From: CAVRUD01 sp963849635
GTDB lineage: Bacteria > Chloroflexota > Chloroflexia > Thermomicrobiales > UBA6265
Direction of reading: 5' to 3'
Length of the DNA: 64,000 bases
NCBI GenBank assembly: GCA_963849635.1
Contig: CAWKIA010000029.1
Coordinates: 62,001-126,000, forward strand
Below the pieces are notes generated by a model. It was not told the origin of the DNA, did not search any database, and worked only from the letters and a program-made list of their open reading frames with translations. Below, piece by piece: positions 8,989-17,812 of the stretch. Position 1 is the first letter of the stretch. Every line of letters starts with the position of its first letter. The position numbers and the translations under genes are program-made.

Positions 8989-10383
8989 ATGCCAAGGTTG
9001 GCCGCGGTGCGAGACGTCGGCCTCGTCTCCGGCCTCGTCGTCTTTACCCTCTGGCTGCTATTGCCGCGCGTCGACACGACACCGTTCCACCGCGACGAAG
9101 CCCGTTGGGTCCATCGCGTCTACATGCTGCGCGAATGGCGCGATCCCTTTGGGCCGCGCTGGCAGGACGACGGGTATCCCCGAGGGATGAATTCGCTGGA
9201 CGAACGCTATCGGATGCGCAGCCAGCCGCCGTTCGCGCCCTATGTCTTCGGCCTCGGTCTGCTGCTCCAAGGGTCGTGATCTCTCCACCAACGGGTTCTG
9301 GATCATGGACCGGGATCCAGAATGGAACACCGAATCGCGGCAACATGCCGGAACTCGCGGATCTCCGCGCCGCACGACGCACCAACGTGGCCATCGCTGC
9401 ACTTACGGTCGTCGCGGTCTATCTCATCGGCAGACGACTCACGAACCGGGTGGGCGGGACGGTGGCCGCTGCCGCGCTGGCTGCGCATCCATTACTCACT
9501 GACACGGCGACCCGGGCGTGGAGCGATCCACTCGATGATGCTCCTGATCGCCTGGGCCGCCGTTGCCGCGTATCGCCTCGCTGATCGGCCGACATGGCCA
9601 CGCGCATTCGGCCTCGCGATCTTGATCGGGCTCGGTGGAGCAACAAAGCTCAGTCCGTTGCTCCTCTCGCTCCCGTTTGCCGGACTCGGCGCGGTCTTGA
9701 TCCTCGAGCGGTGGATCAGTGGGCGATCAATGCTCCGTCTCCACGGCGACACACTGGCCATGAAACTCCTCTCGGTTCCCGTCGTTGCCTATGCGTGTTT
9801 CGTCGCGGCATATCCCTTCCTCTGGCCCCATCCAATCGAGCACACCCGGCAACTTTTCCAGTTCCGCGCCGACTCGTTCCGGATCCAGGCCGCGGCGTTC
9901 CCCCAGGCGGCAGTTCCTGATCTCACGGATGCTCTCCGCCGCGTTGGCCAAGAACTCGGCTCACGATTCAGTGTGAGCGAGCGGGTGATCGCCGCGTTCG
10001 ACTGGCCGGCACTCACACGACTCGGGGAACGCTGGCAAATCGGCGATCTCGACCTGGCACTGGCGACAGCTGGGATGCTGCTCTTCGTGGCGCTGGTGGT
10101 GCGCGCGGGCCTGCGCGGTGGGTCCGCAATGGTGGCGATTGCCCTTGGAGGACAGGTCGTCATCACGGTCGGCGCGATGCGGGTCGAGTATGCGCGGTAC
10201 CTCTTGCCGGTCTTGCTTGCATCGATGGTCTGCATCGGTGTCGTCGTTGGACAGTCCTGGGCATTGATCACTGGTCTGTACATCCGATGGCGAGAGATGT
10301 CCGCGACTAGCCGATCATCGGTGCCGGTTGCACTTGCTCCCGTGGTCAATGTCGGGACGGACACGCCGCCGGCGTCATCATGA
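8989..10383 (+). pseudogene. GT39-type membrane glycosyltransferase, interrupted by three frameshifts
   Basis: Start ATG 8989 has AGGAGG 4 bp upstream. As read, translation stops at 9279. Coding potential continues by stepping one base forward three times: at about 9274 (LLLQG then RDLSTNGFWIMDRDPEWNTE), at about 9335-9340 (then GNMPELADLRAARRTNVAIA), and at about 9531 (WSDP then MMLLIAWAAVAAYRLADRP). Removal of one base at each site restores a 463-residue protein with about ten hydrophobic helices. The early HRDEARWVHR segment resembles the catalytic Asp/Glu loop of PMT/ArnT-like glycosyltransferases, and LTNRVGGTVAAAALAAHP is a typical helix. Predicted to use polyprenyl-linked sugars in the cytoplasmic membrane; acceptor unknown. 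Whether it is a true pseudogene or mis-sequenced is open. Confidence 0.75.
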
Positions 10384-10506
10384 CAGCGGCGATACTGGCC
10401 GCAAAGGTCCCCCGGTTACCGACCAACCAGATACTTGACTGGTCGCAATAGGGATGCGCTGTTCGACAGGAGTAGCCTGAAAACACTCGACGGAGGGAAC
10501 GATCTC

Positions 10507-11136
10507 GTGGCATCGCTGACCGTGCAAGCGGATGAACTCGCGATCGTCGTCATCGATGTTCAGCCGGGCTTCCTCGACGGTTGGATGACAGGGCAATCCG
10601 AGCCGATCCTGGTCCGGTTGGAATACCTGCTCGGGCTGGCAACCGTCTTCGACCTTCCCTGCCTCGCCACCTTCGAGCAGCCGGTGGAGTCGAACGGCTG
10701 GTTGCCGGAGCGGCTTGACCGCTACTTCCCCGCCCACGGCCAGCGGCACACCAAGCAGACCTTCAACTGCTGCTCCGAACCGCCGATTCTGGCCGCCCTG
10801 GCCAAAATGGACCGGCCCCAGATTGCGGTCGCCGGCTGTGAGACCGACGTCTGCGTCCTGCAATCGGTCCTCGGCATGATCGCCGCCGGCTACCAGGTCT
10901 TTCTCCTCGAAGACGTTCTCTTCTCCTCAGAACCACATACCGGTCCAGCAATTCGCCGTATGGAGGCCGCCGGCGCTATCCCGAGCACCGTCAAAACCCT
11001 CTCCTACGAACTCCGCCGCTCCGTCGCTGCTCCAGGACCGCGCACCACCCTCCAGGAGCGCTTCCCGGATCTCCAGTTGCCCCGGCCGGAGGACTTTCCG
11101 GTCTGGGTGGATCCGATACGAGAGGTACCGCGATGA
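10507..11136 (+). CDS. Isochorismatase-family cysteine hydrolase
   Basis: 209 residues from GTG 10507, chosen for GGAGGG 9 bp upstream; the frame is open 24 codons further but without a site. The catalytic triad of the family is visible: Asp in VVIDVQPGF (about residue 17), Lys in RHTKQTFNC (about 82), and Cys in AVAGCETDVCVLQSVLGM (about 114). Members hydrolyse amides or enol ethers (isochorismate, nicotinamide, ureidoacrylate); the specific substrate cannot be read from sequence. A TTGACT at 10435 could be a -35 element but no good -10 follows. The stop overlaps the start of the DUF2283 gene by 4 bp. Confidence 0.87.
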   Translation: MASLTVQADELAIVVIDVQPGFLDGWMTGQSEPILVRLEYLLGLATVFDLPCLATFEQPVESNGWLPERLDRYFPAHGQRHTKQTFNCCSEPPILAALAKMDRPQIAVAGCETDVCVLQSVLGMIAAGYQVFLLEDVLFSSEPHTGPAIRRMEAAGAIPSTVKTLSYELRRSVAAPGPRTTLQERFPDLQLPRPEDFPVWVDPIREVPR

Positions 11137-11363
11137 CTCGACTGTCGTATGACGCCATCGGCGACGCCTTCGCTATCGTCCTGCGCGACCTTCCCTCGGC
11201 AGAAACGATCGAGGTTGCTAGCGGGGTTCTCCTGGACATTGGGGAGGACGGTGATCCGGTTGGACTGGAGTTCTTGTCGCTGGCGCAAGTTGCTCCGTTC
11301 TTGGCCTCCCATGGAGGTCAGTACGAACTGCCAAGCCGACTCAAGCCGCGAGGAACCAAATAG
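11133..11363 (+). CDS. DUF2283 domain protein
   Basis: 76 residues, beginning ATG at an ATGA overlap with the isochorismatase-like gene, so translationally coupled. The sequence is the DUF2283 pattern: YDAIGDAFAIVLRD near the start, then VLLDIGEDGDPVGLEFL. The family comprises small proteins of unknown function, sometimes found near toxin-antitoxin loci. A strong hairpin 5 bp downstream probably ends this transcript. Confidence 0.85.
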   Translation: MTRLSYDAIGDAFAIVLRDLPSAETIEVASGVLLDIGEDGDPVGLEFLSLAQVAPFLASHGGQYELPSRLKPRGTK

Positions 11364-11368
11364 ATGCA

Positions 11369-11398
11369 GAGCGGGGCGGCCAACTGGCCGCCCCGCTC
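11369..11398. terminator. Bidirectional terminator hairpin
   Basis: A perfect 13-bp stem (GAGCGGGGCGGCC / GGCCGCCCCGCTC) with an AACT loop, placed between the convergent DUF2283 and sucB genes. Its position suits termination from both sides. Confidence 0.65.
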
Positions 11399-11426
11399 AC
11401 TGCTCACTGCTATTTCATGTCCGTTT

Positions 11427-12770
11427 CTATCCCTCGATGAGCAGGCTTTCCGGGTCCTCAAGCAGTTCCTTGATGCGGACGAGGAATTGGACGGCTTCGC
11501 GGCCGTCGACGATCCGGTGGTCGTAGGAGAGGGCGAGGTACATCATCGGGCGGATGACGATCTCGTCGTTGCGGACGACCGGCCGCTTCTGGATGGCGTG
11601 CATCCCGAGGATGCCGACCTGGGGCGTGTTCAGGATTGGGGTGGAGAGCAGGGAGCCGAAGATGCCCCCGTTGGTCAGCGTAAAGGTGCCGCCCTGCAAC
11701 TCGGAGAGGGCGAGCTTGCCGTCCCGTGCTTTTCCTGCCAATTCGCCGATCTCTTGCTCGATTTGGGCGAAGCTCTTACGGTCGGCGTCGCGGACGACGG
11801 GGACGACGAGGCCCTCCTCGACGCCGACGGCGACGCCGATGTCGTAGTAGTGCTTGAGGACTAGTTCGTCGCCCTGCAACTCCGCGTTGACAGAGGGGAA
11901 GGCCTTGAGGGCGCCGATCGACGCCTTGGTGAAGAAGGACATGAAGCCGAGGTTGACGCCGTGGCGCTCCTTGAAGGCGTCCTTGCGCCGGGCACGTAAC
12001 TCCATGACCGCGGTCATGTCGACCTCGTTGAAGGTCGTCAACATTGCCGCAGTTTGCTGGGCCTGAACGAGGCGGGTCGCGATCGTCTGGCGACGGCGGG
12101 ACAGGCGGACCCGTTCTTCCCGGCCGTCGGGCGAAGGTGCGGCGGCGGGGGCAGGGGCCACCGGCGCCGGAGCAGGTGCCTTGGGTGCCGCCGCCGGTGC
12201 GGTGGCTACCGGAGCAGCTTGGGTGACCGGACTGGCTTGAGCGGCGGCGAGGACATCCTCACGGGTGATGCGGCCACCAGGGCCGGAGCCAGCTAGCTGG
12301 TTGAGATCGAGGTGGTACTCCTCGGCCAGACGGCGCACGGCGGGAGCGGCTCGCTGAGCGCCAGGGATCATGGCCGCGTCGGCGGCCACGGGGGCAGGCG
12401 CTGGTGCCGGGGCGGGAGTTGGTGCGGGCGTGGGTGCTGGCTGCGATCCATTTGTGGGAGCTGAGGCCGGAGTGCTCTCCGCGGCCTGCGGGGCTGGCGC
12501 TTCGCTGGCGGGCTCGGAGGCCCCATTGCCGCTGCCGGCGCCGACGATGCCCAGGATTTCGCCGACCGTGACGGTATCGCCTTCCCGCTTGTCGATGCGG
12601 GCGATGACGCCGTCATCCTCGGCGGTCACATCGAGGTTCACCTTGTCGGTTTCAAGCTCGACGACGGTCTCGCCGCGTGAGACGGCGTCGCCCTCCTGCT
12701 TGAGCCACTGGCCAACCACGGCGTCAACCAATGATTCCCCGAGCGGTGGCACTCGGATTTCGACGGGCAT
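11427..12770 (-). CDS. sucB: 2-oxoglutarate dehydrogenase E2, dihydrolipoyl succinyltransferase
   Basis: 447 residues from ATG 12770, preceded by AGGGGGA. Residues 1-75 are a lipoyl domain with the lipoylation site in ETDKVNLD (about Lys 43). A long Ala/Pro linker (about 80-140) leads to the E3-binding domain (APAVRRLAEEYHLDLNQLAG), then another Ala/Pro linker, then the acyltransferase core with the catalytic LSYDHRIVDGREAVQFL near the C terminus. SucB transfers succinyl from lipoate to CoA in the TCA cycle. The gene lies 88 bp downstream of sucA on the same strand, an operon. No lpd (E3) in the window, so it must be elsewhere. The Ala/Pro linkers are mobile swinging arms. Confidence 0.95.
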   Translation of the reverse strand: MPVEIRVPPLGESLVDAVVGQWLKQEGDAVSRGETVVELETDKVNLDVTAEDDGVIARIDKREGDTVTVGEILGIVGAGSGNGASEPASEAPAPQAAESTPASAPTNGSQPAPTPAPTPAPAPAPAPVAADAAMIPGAQRAAPAVRRLAEEYHLDLNQLAGSGPGGRITREDVLAAAQASPVTQAAPVATAPAAAPKAPAPAPVAPAPAAAPSPDGREERVRLSRRRQTIATRLVQAQQTAAMLTTFNEVDMTAVMELRARRKDAFKERHGVNLGFMSFFTKASIGALKAFPSVNAELQGDELVLKHYYDIGVAVGVEEGLVVPVVRDADRKSFAQIEQEIGELAGKARDGKLALSELQGGTFTLTNGGIFGSLLSTPILNTPQVGILGMHAIQKRPVVRNDEIVIRPMMYLALSYDHRIVDGREAVQFLVRIKELLEDPESLLIEG

Positions 12771-12858
12771 CGTGTGTGTTCCCCCTGTAAGACGTGAGAC
12801 GTGAGTCGAGTGTCGAAACGTGGCGGTCGGGGTTGCTAGGTTGAACCCCCGGGCCAAC

Positions 12859-15800
12859 CTATGACTTCTTCCTCCGGGTGGTGGCCGGCGCCTTCGCGGT
12901 CTTGCTGGCGCCGTTGGACGAGGCGGTACTGACCGCGAGGGCTTCCTCCACTCCGTCATACGCAAGTTCGACGATCTTGGCCTGCTCCTTGGCGTGGCGG
13001 TCGGCCGAGCCGACTGCTGGGCTGGCGCGCTCCGGGCGGCCAACGTAGCGAATCGGGATTTGGCGGTCGAGCCCGTCTGGTTCGCCCAGGAGTGCCCGCA
13101 GGCGAGGCTCCATGAAGAACCAGGCGCCCATGTTCTTCGGCTCTTCCTGGACCCAGACGATCTCGGTCAGATTCGGGTAACTTGCAATCAGGTTCCGCAG
13201 GGCAGTGTTCTGGAACGGGGCGAGTTGCTCCACCCGGGCTATGGCCACAGCCGGATTGCCCCGCTGTCCGGCCAGATGCAGATCGACATAGACCCGGCCC
13301 GCGCACAGGATCAGGCGGGTGACGGCCTCGCGCCGCTCCTGCGCGGTTGGATCGTCGAGCACCGGCATAAAGGTGCCTTCGGTGAAGGCCTCCACCGGCG
13401 ACGCGGCCTCAGGGTGGCGCAGAAGACTCTTCGGCGTCATCACGATCAGTGGGTGGGGATCGTCGTCGAGCAGGGCCGCCTGCCGGCGCAGCAGGTGGAA
13501 ATATTGAGCCGAGGTGGTGCAGTTGCAGACGCGGATGTTCTCGTTGGCGCTGAGCTGGAGGAAGCGCTCCAGGCGGGCGCTGGAGTGCTCTGGTCCCTGC
13601 CCTTCGAACCCGTGTGGCAACAGCATCACCAGGGCCGGCTTCTGCTCCCACTTCGCCCGGGCCGCGACGATGAACTGGTCGATGAGGACCTGGGCGCCGT
13701 TGACGAAGTCGCCGAACTGCGCCTCCCATAGGGTCAGCACGGTCTCGGCGTGGATGTCGTAGCCGTACTCGAAGCCGACGACCGCTGACTCGGACAGCGG
13801 GCTGTTGTAGACCGCGAAGGACGCCTTCGCCTGGGGCAGGGCCTGCAGCGGCGTGAAGGTCTCGCCCGTGGTCGCGTCGTGGAGGACGAGGTGACGCTGG
13901 CTGAACGTGCCGCGCTCGGCGTCCTGGCCGGAGAGGCGAACCGGGGTGCCGTCCGAGATGATGGCGGCAAAGGCCATCGACTCGGCGTGGGCCCAGTCCA
14001 GTTTTGGCGTCTCTGATTCGAGGAACGCCCGCCGGGCGTCGAAGATCCGCAGGAGCTTGCTGCTCGGCTTGAACCCCTCGGGCAGGTCGTGGATCGCCTG
14101 ATGGAGTTCGCGGAAGCGCTCCGGCGAGATCGCGGTTTTGGCCTCGCGCCGCGAGCCGCGCTTCGGCATCTCCACCGGCGGCGCCGGAGCACCATCGGTG
14201 ATGTCGCGACGGATCGCCGCTAGATGATCGATGACCGCCGTGTCGATCTCGGCGGCCCGCTCCTTGGTGAGGGTGCCGTCGGCGATCAGGCTGTCGGCCC
14301 AGATGGCCCGGACTGTCGGGTGCTTCTTGATCTTGGCGTACATCTCTGGCTGGGTGAAGACCGGCTCATCGCCCTCGTTGTGGCCCCAGCGGCGGTAGCC
14401 GACGACGTCGATCAGGAAGTCTTTTTGGAAGGTCGTGCGGTAGGCCACCGCCATCCGTGAGGCCATCAGGCAGGCGAGCGGATCGTCGGCGCTAACGTGG
14501 ACGATCGGGATCTCAAAACCCTTGGCCAGGTCGCTGGCGTAGAGCGTGGAGCGGGCATCCTGCCAGTCGGTCGTGTAGCCGATCTGGTTGTTGGCGATGA
14601 TGTGGATTGTGCCGCCGGTGCGGTAGCCCTTGAGGCGGGAGAGGTTGAGCGTTTCGGGCACGACGCCCTGACCCGGGAAGGCGGCATCGCCGTGGAGGAG
14701 GATGCCCATGCTCGCCAGGATGTCCTGCCCAGGTGCACCGGCCTTGTCGTGGATGTCCTGCGAGGCCCGCACCATCCCGACCACGACCGGATTGACGAAC
14801 TCGAGATGGCTCGGATTGGGCGCCAGGACGATCGGGACTTCGACCAAGGCGCCGGTCTGCTCGACCTTGGCCAACTTGGCTCCGAGGTGGTATTTCACGT
14901 CGCCGGTGGCGTCCAGATCATCGTTGAAGTCGGACGCAGCAGTCGAGTTCTTGGCACCACCCTCGAAGGCGTGGATGATCGCATCGTAGGGCTTGGCGAG
15001 GATGTGGGTCAGGACGTTGAGGCGGCCGCGGTGGGCCATGCCGATGGCGATCTCGCGGGTACCGCCGGCGGTAGCCTCGTGAATGATCTCGTCGAGCATC
15101 GGCACGACGATGTCGGTGCCCTCGATCGAGAAGCGCTTTGCTCCCAGGTAGGTCTGGTGCAAGAATTTCTCGAAGCCCTCCACCTGCGAGAGGCGCTCCA
15201 GCAGCTTGGTCTGCTGCTCAGCGTCGAGACTCGGCACGAACTGGCCGGTCTCGACAGCATCGCGCAGCCAGATCCGCTCGTCGTACGACTGGACGCTGTC
15301 GAAGTCGTAGCCGATGGCGTCCTGGTAGATCGAGCGAAGGCGGGCGATGGCTTCCTGGGCATTGGCCGCGCCGGCGGCAGCCGGGCCTTCGACCACGTCG
15401 GCGGGGAGGGCAGCGAGTTCCGCCTCGGTGACGCCATGGGACTCGGCTGCCAGCTCCGGCGCACCGGTGGGATCGCTACCGAGCGGGTCGAGCCGCACGG
15501 CGAGGTGCCCGTACTCACGGATTGAATTGGCGAGCCCGACCGCGCCGACGATGGCCCGGACGTTGATGGCAGGGCCAGTGGCGACCGGAGCCGCGACCGG
15601 GGTTGTCCCGGCCGTGGGAAGCGTCAGGGTCTCGGGGGTTACTGTTTGGAAAAAGTCCCGCGTGGCTGGGTCGACGGTGGCTGGGTCGACCAGGTACCGG
15701 TCATAGAGTTCGAGAACGTAGCCAGCGTTTGGGCCATAGAACGCGTCGAGGGTGGCGGTATGATTTCCGTTTCCGGCACTCCCGGCATGATATCCGTTGT

Positions 15801-15900
15801 GCTTGCCGGAACCGTTCGAACCCGGAGTACCGTTCACCGCCTGTCGATTGCTTGTGGGGGCGCTAACACCCCCTCTGGGTTGCCCGCTTTGATCACTCAT
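12859..15900 (-). CDS. sucA: 2-oxoglutarate dehydrogenase E1 component
   Basis: 1013 residues, the usual length for a bacterial E1. After a Gly/Asn-rich, disordered first 50 residues comes FYGPNAGYVLELYDRYLVDP, the N-terminal E1 motif. The thiamine-diphosphate core is intact: GMAHRGRLNVL, GDAAFPGQG, HIIANNQIGYTTD and the RRWGHNEGDEP loop; the C-terminal half has the E1 transketolase-like domain and WVQEEPKNMGAW. It decarboxylates 2-oxoglutarate and feeds the succinyl group to SucB lipoate. sucA precedes sucB, so they are co-transcribed. The 268 bp upstream (15901-16168) must hold the promoter; no clear -35/-10 stood out. Confidence 0.95.
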   Translation of the reverse strand: MSDQSGQPRGGVSAPTSNRQAVNGTPGSNGSGKHNGYHAGSAGNGNHTATLDAFYGPNAGYVLELYDRYLVDPATVDPATRDFFQTVTPETLTLPTAGTTPVAAPVATGPAINVRAIVGAVGLANSIREYGHLAVRLDPLGSDPTGAPELAAESHGVTEAELAALPADVVEGPAAAGAANAQEAIARLRSIYQDAIGYDFDSVQSYDERIWLRDAVETGQFVPSLDAEQQTKLLERLSQVEGFEKFLHQTYLGAKRFSIEGTDIVVPMLDEIIHEATAGGTREIAIGMAHRGRLNVLTHILAKPYDAIIHAFEGGAKNSTAASDFNDDLDATGDVKYHLGAKLAKVEQTGALVEVPIVLAPNPSHLEFVNPVVVGMVRASQDIHDKAGAPGQDILASMGILLHGDAAFPGQGVVPETLNLSRLKGYRTGGTIHIIANNQIGYTTDWQDARSTLYASDLAKGFEIPIVHVSADDPLACLMASRMAVAYRTTFQKDFLIDVVGYRRWGHNEGDEPVFTQPEMYAKIKKHPTVRAIWADSLIADGTLTKERAAEIDTAVIDHLAAIRRDITDGAPAPPVEMPKRGSRREAKTAISPERFRELHQAIHDLPEGFKPSSKLLRIFDARRAFLESETPKLDWAHAESMAFAAIISDGTPVRLSGQDAERGTFSQRHLVLHDATTGETFTPLQALPQAKASFAVYNSPLSESAVVGFEYGYDIHAETVLTLWEAQFGDFVNGAQVLIDQFIVAARAKWEQKPALVMLLPHGFEGQGPEHSSARLERFLQLSANENIRVCNCTTSAQYFHLLRRQAALLDDDPHPLIVMTPKSLLRHPEAASPVEAFTEGTFMPVLDDPTAQERREAVTRLILCAGRVYVDLHLAGQRGNPAVAIARVEQLAPFQNTALRNLIASYPNLTEIVWVQEEPKNMGAWFFMEPRLRALLGEPDGLDRQIPIRYVGRPERASPAVGSADRHAKEQAKIVELAYDGVEEALAVSTASSNGASKTAKAPATTRRKKS

Positions 15901-16168
15901 CGGTTGCCTCGTTCGTCGCGTTGTGCGCGCCGGCCGAAGGGCTCACCATCTGATTGCGGACGGCATGCCCTGACCCCGCGGAGGACCCGCGGCACCAAGG
16001 GTAGGATAGCACGGACGGGCATCCGTTCCTGTGGCACCGGCCCAAGTTTCCGCCGACACGAATTCCCGCAATCTCGGGCAAAACCGAAGATGAAGGCCGG
16101 GCGATTTGTGCGCTTTTAGACCTGCTCGCTCCCTTTTGGTGGTCAATCCGTCGGACTCGCTCCGGCGA

Positions 16169-16615
16169 TCATCCAACCTCCGGCTTCCGGACTTCGATTC
16201 GGCCGGCGGCACGCTCAAGCAGTTCACGGTCCCAGGTGATAAGTGGTAAGCCATGGCGAGCAGCAAGAGCGACATAAACCGCATCTGCCCCGCGCAGGTG
16301 CAGGTCGATGGCTATGTTCGCAGCGGCAGTGGCGAGTTCCCGGTCCAGTGCGTGGAACTGAACCGAGGGAAGTTGCTCGAACTGCGCTAAGACCGCGCGT
16401 GCACGGTCCAGATCGTTAGAAACCCGACTGATTGCACCCGTGATTTCAGACAGGGCAAGCGTCGGCAGGATCACCCCTAGTCTTGGAAGTGTCTGGCGGA
16501 AGAGCCATAACTCGCTGACGGCATGGAAGCTGTCTTGGGGAAAGACCGCGCTGATCCAAACGCTGGCGTCAACAACTACCAACGGGTCAGTAGCGGCGTT
16601 GCTCTCTGATTGCAT
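16169..16615 (-). CDS. PIN-domain toxin (VapC-like)
   Basis: 148 residues from the ATG at 16615; the frame is open to 16663 but that part overlaps the antitoxin body. Acidic PIN nuclease residues are present: Asp in VVVDASVW (about residue 14), Glu in LALSEITGA, Asp in RGADAVYVALA and Asp in LITWDREL. Such proteins are metal-dependent RNases that cut tRNA or rRNA when freed. The start overlaps the end of the upstream antitoxin gene by 29 bp, typical of toxin-antitoxin coupling. Target RNA unknown. Confidence 0.87.
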   Translation of the reverse strand: MQSESNAATDPLVVVDASVWISAVFPQDSFHAVSELWLFRQTLPRLGVILPTLALSEITGAISRVSNDLDRARAVLAQFEQLPSVQFHALDRELATAAANIAIDLHLRGADAVYVALAARHGLPLITWDRELLERAAGRIEVRKPEVG

Positions 16616-16874
16616 CGACCGCGGACACCCCTTCTGGCCACGACTTGCTAAGTTCCTCGCCAATTCGTCTCAGCTCAGCCCAGACAGCCTCATGCTGCGC
16701 CATGAGATCGTCCTCACCAGTGTGCTCTGCTGTCGTGGCAGAAGGATTTACAGGAGCGAGTTGGGCAACTACGTGCCCATCCTTTTCGATCTCGATCGTC
16801 TCGCCCTCGTCTGTGACGCGGTGCAGGATTGAGTCAATATCGTTTCGCAGGTCGTTGATGCCGATGGTGCTCAT
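16587..16874 (-). CDS. Phd/YefM-type antitoxin
   Basis: 95 residues. The N-terminal half is the Phd/YefM DNA-binding fold (STIGINDLRNDIDSILHRV, then EIEKDGHVVAQLAPV), and the acidic C-terminal half (GEDDLMAQHEAVWAELRRIGEEL) is the toxin-binding tail. It lies upstream of, and overlaps, the PIN toxin gene, so the two form one type II module, probably autoregulated. It pairs a Phd-type antitoxin with a PIN toxin, a frequent combination. Confidence 0.87.
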   Translation of the reverse strand: MSTIGINDLRNDIDSILHRVTDEGETIEIEKDGHVVAQLAPVNPSATTAEHTGEDDLMAQHEAVWAELRRIGEELSKSWPEGVSAVDAIREQRRY

Positions 16875-16979
16875 GGCCGTGCCCTATTGCTTAGACGAGG
16901 ATACGACTGCCATTACTGTAGCACCCTGATGCTGGAAATTCCGTCGCAACTCGGCTTCGTCTTCCTCCTCTCTGCCCGA

Positions 16980-17810
16980 CTAATCTGAGCAGAGCGGCAA
17001 CAAGCTCTCGTAGCACAGCATGGCGGCCTGGGCGGCGGGCATCGCCCACAGGTCGGCGTTGAACATCTCGATCGAGAAGGAGCCGGTGTAGCCGCTGGCT
17101 TCGATCGCGGCGATGAGGTCGGGGAGGGGAATGATCCCTTCGCCGGGGAGGACGCGGTCGGCGTTGCAGTCGCTGAGGTCGCCGGGGATCGGGCGCATGT
17201 CGTCGAGGTGGACATGTTTGATCCAACGAGTTGCGTCCGGCGTGAGATGCTCCAGTTTCGTCGGGGTGCAGTGGTAGTGGGCGGGGTCGAAGAGGACGCC
17301 GGCCCGGGGATGATCCGCCAGCTCGCAGATGCGGACGGCGGACTGGAAGCTCTTGACCATCGGGCCCCAGTTGAACTCGATAGCGACGGTCACATCCAGG
17401 CCGTCGATCGAGCGCAGGAAGCCGCTCAGGGTCTCCGCGACGACCTCCAGACCAGCGGGTGTTTTCCCTGGTGGGTCGCTCGGGCCATCCGTGCCGACGA
17501 CCAGGGTGCCGCCGCCCAGATCGTGGATGAGTTGGGCGTTCTCGCGCTGGAGCGCGTGATTCGCCTTTCGTGACTCGGGCTCAGAAAAACACTCCAGCCC
17601 AACCTGGAAGCCGCCGATCGGGCGCAGGCCGTAGCTGTCGAGCAAGGCGCGGGCATCGGCGACGGTGTGCCCTTGCGCAAGCCACTCCTTGACGTGGGGC
17701 AGGACGAACTCGACCTGGCGGAAGCCGGCGTCGGCGTAAGCGGAGAGCGCCTCCTCCAGGCCAGAGTGCTTGGTGGTGACGGAGTTGATGGCGAGTTGCT
17801 GGATCTGCAT
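16980..17810 (-). CDS. Sugar phosphate isomerase/epimerase-type TIM-barrel protein
   Basis: 276 residues. It has the xylose-isomerase-like TIM barrel with metal ligands of the family: Glu in VAIEFNWGP, Asp/His in VLFDPAHYH and HVHLDDMRP, and Glu in SIEMFNADLW near the C terminus. Such enzymes isomerise or epimerise keto-sugars or inositol derivatives (IolE/IolI type). Its ATG lies just beyond the stop of the Gfo/Idh/MocA gene (2-bp gap), so it is the last gene of the sugar operon that starts with the binding protein at 23277. The exact substrate is not readable. Confidence 0.85.
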   Translation of the reverse strand: MQIQQLAINSVTTKHSGLEEALSAYADAGFRQVEFVLPHVKEWLAQGHTVADARALLDSYGLRPIGGFQVGLECFSEPESRKANHALQRENAQLIHDLGGGTLVVGTDGPSDPPGKTPAGLEVVAETLSGFLRSIDGLDVTVAIEFNWGPMVKSFQSAVRICELADHPRAGVLFDPAHYHCTPTKLEHLTPDATRWIKHVHLDDMRPIPGDLSDCNADRVLPGEGIIPLPDLIAAIEASGYTGSFSIEMFNADLWAMPAAQAAMLCYESLLPLCSD

Positions 17811-17812
17811 GG

